Assembly: GCA_020912385.1 (NCBI GenBank)
Contig: CP087223.1
Coordinates: forward strand, 558,001-622,000
DNA from: Neofusicoccum parvum
Taxonomy: Eukaryota > Ascomycota > Dothideomycetes > Botryosphaeriales > Botryosphaeriaceae
Direction of reading: 5' to 3'
DNA: 64,000 bases
Part shown: positions 9,512-19,600 of the stretch, one piece after another
Layout of the letters: every line of letters starts with the position of its first letter
Numbering within the stretch: position 1 is the first letter of the stretch
Program-made: the position numbers and the translations under genes
Notes under the pieces: model-generated
Told to the model about the DNA's origin: nothing
The model's input: only the letters and a program-made list of their open reading frames with translations
Database searches by the model: none

Positions 9512-11008
9512 ATGAACATACCAAAAATCCGACCTCAAGCTACGGCTACGGAAGAAACCCCTAGGGGCTCTTCCAGGCCTCAAAACCCTAGCAACACCCT
9601 TCCCAGCAGCTGCAGCAACGTGGTGGTTGGAATTGAGACTATGGAAAGGGCTGAACAACCCCTCCCAGTACCCACCTCTACCCGCCCCCAGCAGACACCT
9701 AAAAGCCTGCAGCGTGGCCAAATCAGCGTAGAATATGTCCAGAGAGCTGCCACAACAGCAGATGCCATCCTACAAGCCCTCCAGACAATTGCTGGTAGAC
9801 CTTCAGCCCTCAACAGCCAGATAAAAAATTTTCTCGGCGCCGCCAAGGAAATCTTCCAGGACCACATTACCCTCCGCCAGGAGGCAGCAGCCAAGGAACC
9901 AAACCTGAAGGATATCCTAAGGGAAGTCAAGCAGGTCCAGAAAACAGTCAGCCGTATCCAGGCAGCGCCTACACCAACTAGCCCAAGCTGGGCACATATC
10001 GCAGCCCAAACAGCCCCAAAGCCTCCCACCCCGCCCACCACCACAGAAATCACCCTCCACCTTCCAGATGAAGCAAACAGACAGGAAGTAGCAAATCTCC
10101 CAAACGAAGCCATCATTCAAAAGATCCAGGCAGGAAAAGGCCTAGCCTGTAAAAGGGTACTCGCTGCTAGAAAGCTCCCTAGTGGGGATATCAGGATCTT
10201 TATTCCGGACACACAAACAAGGACAGCCCTTCTCCAGGACCAGGAGTGGACCACTGGACTCGGAAACGAGGTCCGCCCAAATCAACAACTATACTCAGTA
10301 CTGGTCCACAACGTCCCTGTCAAGGGAATTAACACCACGGATCCCCAGGCCACCAAGGCCCTACAGGAGCAAAACCTGGTCTTGCATCCAGGACTGCACA
10401 TTAGCAAGCTAGCCTGGCTGAAGAAGAAGCTCCCAGAAGGGAAAACACACTCCGCAATCATCCTCAGTACCATAGACCCTGAGATAGCCAACCAGATTAT
10501 AGCTAAAGGACTAATCTGCAACTTTGCCCTACACACAGCAGAGTACTATAGTGCGAACTTTACAGTAACCCAATGCTTCAAGTGCCAGGCATATGGCCAC
10601 ATTGCCACCCACTGTAGGAAAGAACAAAAGTGCGGTCAGTGTGCAGGCAGCCACGATACAAGAGAGTGCGGAAAGGAGAAAACGCAGTGTGCAAACTGCT
10701 CCCAAAAACATACAGCCTGGAGTAACCTATGCTCAGCGCGCAAGGCCCACCAGGCTAGAGCAACTCAAGCTCGACTGGCCGCGCCAGGAAACTACAGGGA
10801 ACAACCCCAAGCAGCCCAAAAGCCAACACAGAATGGATGGACCCTGGTAGGGTCCCGGAAGAGAATAAGGGAAGAGGAACCCAGGAGAAGAAAGCCAGGG
10901 CTTAACAGCTCCCAACACGCAGCCGAGGTCGAGAACCAGGAAGACCCCCACATACAGGTGGAAATACCTACCACTCTACAGGCAGACACAGAGATGGAAG
11001 GAAACTAA
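9512..11008 (+). CDS. LINE B ORF1 (nucleic-acid-binding protein)
   Basis: 498-aa Gag-like protein of a Tad1-type LINE, expected to bind element RNA in the retrotransposition particle. The C-terminal third has a row of zinc knuckles: CFKCQAYGHIATHC (CCHC), then CGQCAGSHDTREC and CANCSQKHTAWSNLC. The N-terminal half is proline- and glutamine-rich with a predicted helical part. The ATG is 30 nt from the element 5' end. Its stop overlaps the ORF2 start in the pentamer TAATG at 11006-11010, so ORF2 may be translated by termination-reinitiation. No nonsense codons. Confidence 0.88.
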   Translation: MNIPKIRPQATATEETPRGSSRPQNPSNTLPSSCSNVVVGIETMERAEQPLPVPTSTRPQQTPKSLQRGQISVEYVQRAATTADAILQALQTIAGRPSALNSQIKNFLGAAKEIFQDHITLRQEAAAKEPNLKDILREVKQVQKTVSRIQAAPTPTSPSWAHIAAQTAPKPPTPPTTTEITLHLPDEANRQEVANLPNEAIIQKIQAGKGLACKRVLAARKLPSGDIRIFIPDTQTRTALLQDQEWTTGLGNEVRPNQQLYSVLVHNVPVKGINTTDPQATKALQEQNLVLHPGLHISKLAWLKKKLPEGKTHSAIILSTIDPEIANQIIAKGLICNFALHTAEYYSANFTVTQCFKCQAYGHIATHCRKEQKCGQCAGSHDTRECGKEKTQCANCSQKHTAWSNLCSARKAHQARATQARLAAPGNYREQPQAAQKPTQNGWTLVGSRKRIREEEPRRRKPGLNSSQHAAEVENQEDPHIQVEIPTTLQADTEMEGN

Positions 11009-14000
11009 TGATAAACACAAGCTACCTCTCGATTTTACAGTACAACGTAAATAAAAGTGCAAAGGGGGTAATGCTCCCACTCTTTCAGGATATCAGTCCA
11101 ACAGCCCACCACATCCTCGCAATCCAGGAGCCATGGAGGAACCCAAGGACAAAAACAACAGTAAAACACCCGGCCTACCACACAATCTTCCCCCAGGAAG
11201 GAATAGCAAGGACCTGCTTCTTCGTAAGCAAGGCCATTGCCGTAGAATCTTGGCAGACGACAATCCACTCTCCAGACCTCATTACCCTCTCCCTTACCAC
11301 TGCAACCAACGTTATCCACATCCATAACTACTACAACCCTCCCTCTACCCACACAAGCACGGAACTAGGGACCCTATCTATTCTGCCAAGAGCCCTTGCT
11401 ATGCAGGGGCAACATATCCTTCTCGGAGACTTTAATCTCCACCACCCCCTCTGGGGAGGTATTACCTCCCCTACACACTATACTCTTGCGAATCACCTAA
11501 TCGAAACTGCAACTGCAGTAAACCTAAACCTAGCCCTCCCAAGAGGCACTATCACCAGAAGAAGAGGTAATAGTGAAAGCACTCTAGATCTCATCTTCAC
11601 TTCCCAGTGGATAGAGGAAAGAATTATAAACTGTGGAGTTAGCTATGAACTAGAGTCATCATCTGACCACCTACCTATTCTCACAACACTCGACGTCACC
11701 CCAACACCTACACTCCCCCAAACTCCAAGACCTCAATGGAAAAAAGCGGACTGGAAGAAGGTAAACATAACACTCCAGATGAAGCTTAGGAGCATCAGAA
11801 CAAGCCAACCAAGCACTGAGATAGAGCTAGACGCCGCCGTCGAACAGATACAGAAGGCCATTCAGGACACCATCCAGGAAACCATCCCAGCTGCAAAACC
11901 CTCACCCTGGGCATCTATCCAGTGGACAAAAGAGTGCTCAGAGCTAGTCCACCAGGCTAGAGCAGCTAGAAGAAAATGGACCAATACAGGAAAGGAGGAA
12001 GATTGGATTGCGTATCAAACTACCGTCAACAGAAAGAAAAGACAAATTAGAAGAGACAGAACAAAAGCATGGCGAAGAACAGTAGCAGAAATTACCGCCG
12101 ACCCCTCAGCAATCTGGAAACTGGCGAAGTGGGCCAGAACTAAAGCACTAGAACCATCAACCCCGCCGCAATTCCCACCTCTACAAGGGACAGACCAGGT
12201 CCTGCGTTATGACAACCCCTCCAAGGTAGAAATCCTCGTAAACCAGTTCTTCCCTCCTCCTGAAGCCGCCGATCTCTCCGATATCAATGGAACCATCTAT
12301 CCAGAACCGGTAGAAATAGTCCAGGATCTCACCCAGGAACAAATCCTTAATGCCATCAAGCGGCTTCCCCCCGATAAGGCGCCAGGCCCAGACAAAATAG
12401 TTAATAGATTCCTAAAACAGTGTGCGCACACACTAGTAAAGCCCCTCACCAACGTATTCCAGGGATGCCTCACACTCTCCTACCACCCTAGACAGTTCAA
12501 GTGCTCAACCACAGTTGTCCTAAAGAAGCCACAAAGAGAAGACTACACCAAAGCTAAGGCATATAGACCAATTGCCCTACTCAACACGCTTGGCAAACTA
12601 CTTGAGAAAATCGTAGCGGATAGGATCTCCCAGGCAACTGAGATGTATAGCCTACTCCCTGACCTACAAATGGGTGCAAGAAGAAACAGATCTGCTGTAG
12701 TAGCACTTAACCTCCTAACGGAACAAATCCATACAGTCTGGGCACAGGACCAAAGACTGGTGGCTTCAGTACTTAGCCTGGACATAACCGGGGCATACGA
12801 CCGGGTCTCCCACAAGAGGCTCCTCCACAATATTAGAATGGCAAGGCTACCAGTCTGGATAGAGAGATTCACCCGCTCCTTTCTACAGAACCGCACCACA
12901 CAATTATCCTTTGGAGACTTTACCAGCCCGCCAATTAAAACCTCAAATGGTATCCCACAAGGATCCTCATTATCTCCAATTCTCTACCTCTTCTTCGCCT
13001 CCAACCTTCTTACCAAGCTACGCAGGGGCAGCACATTTCCCCTAGGATTCGTTGATGACACCAACATCCTTACATTTAGTAGATCCACAGAGCAAAACTG
13101 CAGAACGCTAGAGGAAGCGAATAAAACATGCATACAATGGGCGGCAACCCACGGATCAACATTTGCACCCGACAAGTACCACCTTACTCACTTCACAAGA
13201 AGGCCAAAGAAATTCAATATGAATGCAAAAATCCGCATCCCAGGATTTGGAGGAAAACCGGAACCAACAGTAAAGATCCTAGGAATTCACGTAGACAGCA
13301 AACTACGATGGGGACCCCACATAAAGGAAACTGCCACAAAGGCTGCTAAACAGTATACCTCTCTATCCAGGCTTGCAGCATCCACCTGGGGGGCCTCTTT
13401 CGCGAAAGCTCGACATATCTACACAGCAGTAGTCAGGCCAGTCCTCACCTACGGCTGTGGGGTGTGGCATACCCCAGAGGGAACCCCAGGATGGCGTAAA
13501 ACGGCAAGCAAACCACTAGAAAAGATCCAGAACACGTGCCTCCGCAACATCTCTGGAGCGTATAAATCCACCAACACCAAAGTCCTAGAACATGAAACAG
13601 GAATCCCCCCTCTCCCACTATATCTGGATGAACTTGCCCTCACCCAGGCACTCCGCGCCAAGGAGAATCCGGTAGCTAAAGTAACAGAGAGGACATGCCA
13701 GGACATCAAGGACATAGCCAAAGCGGTGCTAAAGGCTAAGGGCGCAGCTGGCCCAGCCAGGAGAGTACGACTTCACAAGAGAATCAACTCCCTTATAGAA
13801 AGCAGCAAACCCAACACCAGGAAGCTCCCTGAGAAAGCCAGAATCCACATGGCATTTAAGGAAATATGGAGGGAGCAATGGACCACGCATATCAATCAAG
13901 AAAGAAGAAACAAGCCAGTAGCCCTGAACACGGATTGGACCCCAAGGCTTAGAGACCTACACAAGGAGCTATCTAAACCACTCAGCACAATCGCCATCCT

Positions 14001-14082
14001 ACTACGTACAGAGAATATTGGACTGGAGGACTTTCTCTTCAGACGCAAGGTACCGGGACACCCCAGCCCAGCCTGCCCGTGT
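11008..14082 (+). CDS. LINE B ORF2, main part (endonuclease-reverse transcriptase)
   Basis: Starts at the ATG overlapping the ORF1 stop. An apurinic-type endonuclease occupies about residues 1-230 (ILQYNVNKS, LAIQEPW, LGDFNLHHPLWGG, STLDLIF, SSDHLPI). The reverse transcriptase is central, with DITGAYDRV (motif A), GIPQGSSLSPILYLFFASNL (motif B) and FVDDTN (motif C). I find no RNase H domain. The frame is interrupted at 14083 by Gypsy B, right after the first cysteines of the C-terminal zinc motif, so this copy cannot make full ORF2 protein although every remaining part is undamaged. Confidence 0.9.
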
Positions 14083-14540
14083 TGTTACGGCACAGCCTCC
14101 ATGAGGTGAGGAAGTTGGGGGATTGCCCCGCAGTAGGCGAAGAACACAAAGAGATGTGGGTCAAGAGTCACGTGACTCCCGCGATCAGCTAGGACCCACC
14201 CGCTCAGTAACTGAGCCGGCGGTCTTAACTGAGCCACCCGCTCAGTTGGAGCCAGGCGCTCAGGGCGTGAGCATCACCAACTCACTGAGCGTATAGATTG
14301 ATAGAACTTTCCTACAGTATATAAACTACACTCCTTAGTATAGCTTTGACCTTCGTGGTCAACTTCAATAATCAATCTACACCATTGATTAGTAACACGG
14401 CCTTCGCACGCAGTGCTCAGTCACGTGTATTCGTTCACACTTGTTCTCTCCCCCTACCTTGTACCCACTCAAGGTAAACCCTACACGGCTTACCACCCTC
14501 TTTGGTGTTTGATCCTTGGAGGCAGAGGCCCGCCGTTACA
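14083..14540 (+). repeat. Gypsy B 5' LTR
   Basis: Starts TGTTACGGC and ends GCCGTTACA. U3 holds a 14-bp perfect palindrome with a CACGTG core (14165-14178) and six GCTCAG/CTGAGC hexamers between 14202 and 14290. A TATA element (gtatataaac) lies near 14317-14326. A small inverted repeat, ttgacc and ggtcaa, lies just downstream of it. Confidence 0.93.
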
Positions 14541-14619
14541 CTTTGACCACCATCCTTGCAAGGAAGGGTAAGAGAACATCGGGTAAGGTATCACCCCCTA
14601 ACGAGTTTAGGAAACAGCA

Positions 14620-16593
14620 ATGAGTACGGTCAATATGGAGGACGTTAGCGCAGGACAGGATCGTCTAGCGATTCCTCAGACACCGGCTCAAGAGGCCGCT
14701 CAGCCTGCTCACCAGGAGCAAACGGAGCCTACCATGAGAGAACTCATGCAGATGATCCAGGAGCTGCGAGACGAGAACCGCATCCTGAAGAACCGACAGG
14801 ATCAGGCCACCGGGCCAGATGCCGCAAAGAAACCATCCACCCAGGTCAAGGTGCCGAAGCCGGACCTTTACCATGGAGAGCGTACCAAGACGCAAAGCTT
14901 CCTCATGCAGCTAGAGGACTATCTACACTTCGCCAAAGGACAGTTCGGCAACGACGCAGATAAGGTTCGCTACGCTAGCACCTTCCTCCGAGGAGCAGCA
15001 GAGAAGTGGTTCAGGCCCCACAAGAGAGAGACTCAGGAGAAGCCGCACTGGCAATGGTCGCCTCAGACTCAGGCCATCTTCTCCGACTACAGGACCTTCG
15101 CCAAGCAGCTCCAGGAAGCGTTCAACGCCATTGACGAGGCCAAGCGTGCCAACCAAATCCTCTTCAGGATCCAGCAGAAGAAGTCAGTACTCGACTACAC
15201 GGCTGAATTCCAGGAAGCAGCCTACGTCGCCGGAGAGCACTCAGACTACACACTCCGACAGCTGTACTACCGAGGCCTGAAGGACGAAATCAAAGAGGCT
15301 ATGTCTTACCACGACGAACCCGAAACGCTCTCGGAACTAGTCCGCCTAGCCACCGATATGGATAGGAGGCGCACCAACAGGTGGTTCGAGAAGAAGGGTG
15401 GCTACCAAGCAAACACGAACAAGCCACGCCGCGAACGTACCACGCTGGAAGGAGGAGACGCCATGGCTCTCGACGCCGCCAACCGTCAGGACAAGAAAAA
15501 GGATAACAAGGGCCGGAACAACTACAACAAGAAGCCTAAAGGCCCGAATCCGAACTGGACAGACGAACAGAAGCAACGCTACAAGGATCGACTCTGCATT
15601 ACCTGCGGTAGCGACAAGCATTTCTCGCCTACGTGCCCGCAGAACCCTCGTAGGAAAGAAGGGAAGCAGACCTCAAGCGCTCAACGCGAAGCATCGGCCG
15701 TATCTCGCCAGGAGGACCACGACGCGCTAAGCTGGACGGCCTGCTTCAATGACGACTGTCGAACCCATCAAAGCGACAAAGACGCTACAGGATGGTACCC
15801 GAAGAAGCCAAGAGGCATCGCCATGCTTACCAGGAACGAGGAAGTACTCGACCTCGACGATATCATCGAGTCATTCCCGCACGACGACGAGATTGTCAAC
15901 AGTGAGAATGGCGAATTCTACGATAGTACAGAAGCCGAAGAAGACAGCTCCGACGAAAAGGACCTCGCACAAGTGGAGGAGAGCCCATTGGCAGGCGCTA
16001 TTAATAGGCTCCTTGAGAAAGTAGAGGAACACGGCATCATCGCTAAGATTCCCTTCCACCACGGCGAGTCGGAGCAAGGCATTTGGATCCCAGACAACCA
16101 GCCAGGACTCGCGTTAGTCACCTGGCAGGTACAGGAGGATCAGCTGTGGGAGACGCGTGTCTATGAGGATCGTCACACGGAGACAGACGAAGTCACTCCT
16201 GAAGATAATCTAGCGACCCAGAGGACACTCGCCCAAGAGGAAGAAAGGGCAAGGATGTTTCCTAGTATGGAAATAGCTGTTCCAGGCCTTAAGTGGAAAG
16301 CCCTCCGACAGATCCCAAGGCCGAGTCACCAGATCCTCCCAGAAGACGACGAACGCCTCAACCCCCGGCATAAGAAGCATCGGCAGATTGCATGGATCTC
16401 ATGCATCGACCATCAGTGCAGGACGCACAGGCGTCAGAAGAATGAAAACCATTGGTTTCCGGTACGCGTACAGCAAGATGGGACGCACCGAGTTATCGAG
16501 GAATGGGAAATAGAGGGATGGGGACCAAGCGGATGGACTCGCAACAACCTCTTCCTACTCTGGGAAGGCCAAAGGCACCAGTCAAAAAACTAG
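14620..16593 (+). CDS. gag: Gypsy B Gag
   Basis: 657-aa Gag. The N-terminal part has a glutamine/arginine-rich helical stretch, then the retrotransposon gag domain (about residues 85-250), then a CCHC knuckle CITCGSDKHFSPTC near residue 327. The long C-terminal extension is acidic and holds two copies of a C-x4-C-x2-H motif followed by W-(Y/F)-P: C375/C380/H383 and C595/C600/H603. The frame ends with tcA AAA AAC tag, so the slippery heptamer touches the stop. The ATG is 79 nt after the LTR. Confidence 0.9.
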   Translation: MSTVNMEDVSAGQDRLAIPQTPAQEAAQPAHQEQTEPTMRELMQMIQELRDENRILKNRQDQATGPDAAKKPSTQVKVPKPDLYHGERTKTQSFLMQLEDYLHFAKGQFGNDADKVRYASTFLRGAAEKWFRPHKRETQEKPHWQWSPQTQAIFSDYRTFAKQLQEAFNAIDEAKRANQILFRIQQKKSVLDYTAEFQEAAYVAGEHSDYTLRQLYYRGLKDEIKEAMSYHDEPETLSELVRLATDMDRRRTNRWFEKKGGYQANTNKPRRERTTLEGGDAMALDAANRQDKKKDNKGRNNYNKKPKGPNPNWTDEQKQRYKDRLCITCGSDKHFSPTCPQNPRRKEGKQTSSAQREASAVSRQEDHDALSWTACFNDDCRTHQSDKDATGWYPKKPRGIAMLTRNEEVLDLDDIIESFPHDDEIVNSENGEFYDSTEAEEDSSDEKDLAQVEESPLAGAINRLLEKVEEHGIIAKIPFHHGESEQGIWIPDNQPGLALVTWQVQEDQLWETRVYEDRHTETDEVTPEDNLATQRTLAQEEERARMFPSMEIAVPGLKWKALRQIPRPSHQILPEDDERLNPRHKKHRQIAWISCIDHQCRTHRRQKNENHWFPVRVQQDGTHRVIEEWEIEGWGPSGWTRNNLFLLWEGQRHQSKN

Positions 16594-16628
16594 ACGGCCC
16601 TGCAGCCAAGGGACAACAGCAGGGGCCG
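16584..16628 (+). promoter_or_regulatory. Gypsy B -1 frameshift site
   Basis: A AAA AAC (16584-16590) in the gag frame directly precedes the gag stop TAG. Four nucleotides later a stem of nine pairs with one bulged G can form: cggccctgc (16595-16603) with gcaggggccg (16619-16628). A -1 shift continues as Leu-Asp-Gly-Pro into the pol frame. Heptamer and spacing match well-known -1 signals; efficiency cannot be judged here. Confidence 0.82.
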
Positions 16629-19600
16629 CAGTCTAGGTCCCTCAATATGGTATCACGCACCTCGAACACGGAAGCTCTCACCGGACCAAACCTATGGAAA
16701 CAATTCAAGACACAAGGGACACTTAACGGAGTGTCTATCAGGATCCTGATCGATACAGGATCATGCGGGAACTTCATTCACAACGAGCTTGTACAGAAAA
16801 TGAACATCCCCTACCATAAGAAACAGGAGCCCTACCCTCTTAGCGGGTTTGATGGCTCCCAAGCAGCCTATGGAGAAGGCTGGGTAAATATAGAAACGGA
16901 GGAAGCAACCCTCCAGATAGGGAACCATCAGGAACGGATTTCCCTCGACGTCCAACGCGTCCCCGGGCATGATATCATTCTAGGAATGCCCTGGATTAGG
17001 ACACAGAAACCAATCTTCGACTTTGGAAGAGGAGACTCCATCATCTTTCAAGAGGACCTTGAAAACCTCTTACGAAAACAAGGGCTGGAGAAAGAAAACG
17101 GGTTGTTGGATACCCTAAGGAAACTCCTAGCAACATCAACACGGGAAGTAGCCAGTGTAAGGCCTGAATGTGGCAACTGTGTAGGCAACTCCGACAGCGG
17201 TATAAGTCAGGACCAGGACTGCGACGCAAGTAGCGAAGCCTCCTCGGTAAAATGCAGCCCATCGGCGGGAATAAGCCCTACTGAGCGAAACGATACCCCC
17301 ACCAGTACGGTCAATCAGGATGGCATAAGACCCGGCGACGGCAACATCAACGGCCACCTCGAGGACGGAATAAGTCAGAACCAGGATAGCAATGAGGCCT
17401 CCTCGGTAAAATGCAACACCTCGAGCGGAGTAAGACCAACCAGGACCGACACTTCTCAGGAACTAGAAGTACAACACACGACACGAAGGACTACGAGGAA
17501 GCGGCGTAAGGCTAAAAGTAAGGCTTCGCGGAAGCAATTAGCAGCCCTAGAACCTCAAACCGACGTCCAGATAATCTCAGGAGAGGCATTTAAGCGTATG
17601 AGACGCCAAGGACATCAAGTCTGCCTCCTATACATCAAACCCTCACCGGCAGCACAACAGAGAGCACTGGCCAAAGCCCAAAGAGAAAGGCTAAAGAATG
17701 AGGACACTCCCGCTCCTCTAGGAGGAGATGATCCCGCGAGGGTCGTAAAGGGACAACACGGCAGTCTGGAAATATGGAACAACCCGTATGGATATCCTCC
17801 GATACCCGAAATGGAAACGGTACCCAGCGAGTACTGGGATCTACAGGCCGTTTGCCAGGAAAGAGGAAAAGGAGACTTGCCTAAGCATCAGCCGTGGGAC
17901 CACGAAATCCCACTCAAACCAGGCACGAAGCCAGCCTACAAACCCATCTACTCCTTATCAGAGAAGGAGATGACAGCACTCAGGGACTATATCGAGAAGA
18001 ACCTTGAACGAGGATATATCCGACCTTCGACGTCATCAGCCGGATACCCAATCCTCTTTGTCCCGAAAAAGAATGGCAAGCTACGCCTATGTGTCGATTA
18101 CCGACAGCTAAACGATATCACGATCAAGAACCGGTACCCTCTCCCTCGCATCGACGAGCTCCAGGACAAGTTAAGGAAAGCAAAGTACTTTACGAAGCTG
18201 GACCTCCGGGAGGGATACCATCTAGTTAGGATCAAAGAAGGGGAAGAATGGAAAACAGCCTTTAGAACGAGGCTAGGACTCTACGAGTACACGGTAATGC
18301 CATTTGGGCTTACTAACGCTCCAGCAACATTCCAGAATCTCGTCAACGACACACTGCGAGAATACCTGGATATCTTCTGCATGGCCTACCTTGATGACAT
18401 CCTCATCTTTTCAGAAACCCTTGAGGAACATAAGAAGCATGTAAGAAAGGTCCTAGAAGCCCTCCAAGCAAAGAACCTCTCCATCGCACCCGAGAAGTGT
18501 GAATGGCACGTCCAAAGAACGGAATTCTTAGGCTTCATCATCACCCCAGGTCACGTCGGCATGGACGACTCGAAACTGGATTCCATTAGAGAATGGCCAG
18601 TACCAAAGACGATCAAGGAAGTACAGTCCTTCCTAGGATTCGCGAACTTCTACAGGAAGTTCATCTGGAACTACTCCGGAGTCACGGAACCTTTAACTAG
18701 GCTTACGCGAAAGGAGCATGGCTTTAAATGGGAAGACGATCAGCAACGGGCATTTGACTCGCTCAAGCGGATGTTTTGCGAAGCCCCAGTGCTCGGGATA
18801 TACGATCCCGACAAGCCCACTGAAGTGGAAACTGATGCGTCAGGATTCGCCCTTGGAGCATGTCTCAGCCAGCCTGATGAAGAAGGCAGATGGCACCCAG
18901 TCGCGTTCTACTCCAGGAAGTTCACCCCGGCAGAGCTCAACTACGACATTCACGATAAGGAGCTTCTAGCCATTGTCGCAGCTTTCAAGCAATGGAGGCA
19001 TTACCTCGAAGGAGCAAGCCACCAGGTGGTAGTACGCTGTGATCATCAGAATCTCACACGCTTCACCACGACCAAAGAATTGAACCGACGGCAGGTTCGC
19101 TGGTCAGAAGAAATGGCCTCCTATGACTTCAAGATCACCTACAGAAAGGGATCTGATAACGCCGCAGCTGACGCGCTCAGCCGAAGAGTGGATTATATGG
19201 AAGGGAAAACCAAGCCGCACCCTGCAATCTTTGCAGAGGATAGCGATGGATCGCTCCTCCTTGCCAGACAAACACTACCCATGCTACGCATCGAGCCGAA
19301 CCCATGGCACCAGAAGATCCGAGAAGCATACGCCCAGGACTCCTTCGCGCAGGAACTTTTAGCGCTTGAGGACGATCCGCGTATTGCTCGAGACAGAGAA
19401 GGAACGCTTCTCTTCAAAGGACTCATCTATGTCCCAACACGGTTACGAGAAGCACTGGTAAAAGATATCCACGAAGCCCCAGCACACGGACATCAGGGCA
19501 TCGACAGGACAACAGAAAGAATCACGAGGAACTACTACTTCCCAGGACTAAGGAAAACCGTACAGCGTGTAGTCTCGCAGTGCGATCTTTGCATCAGAAG

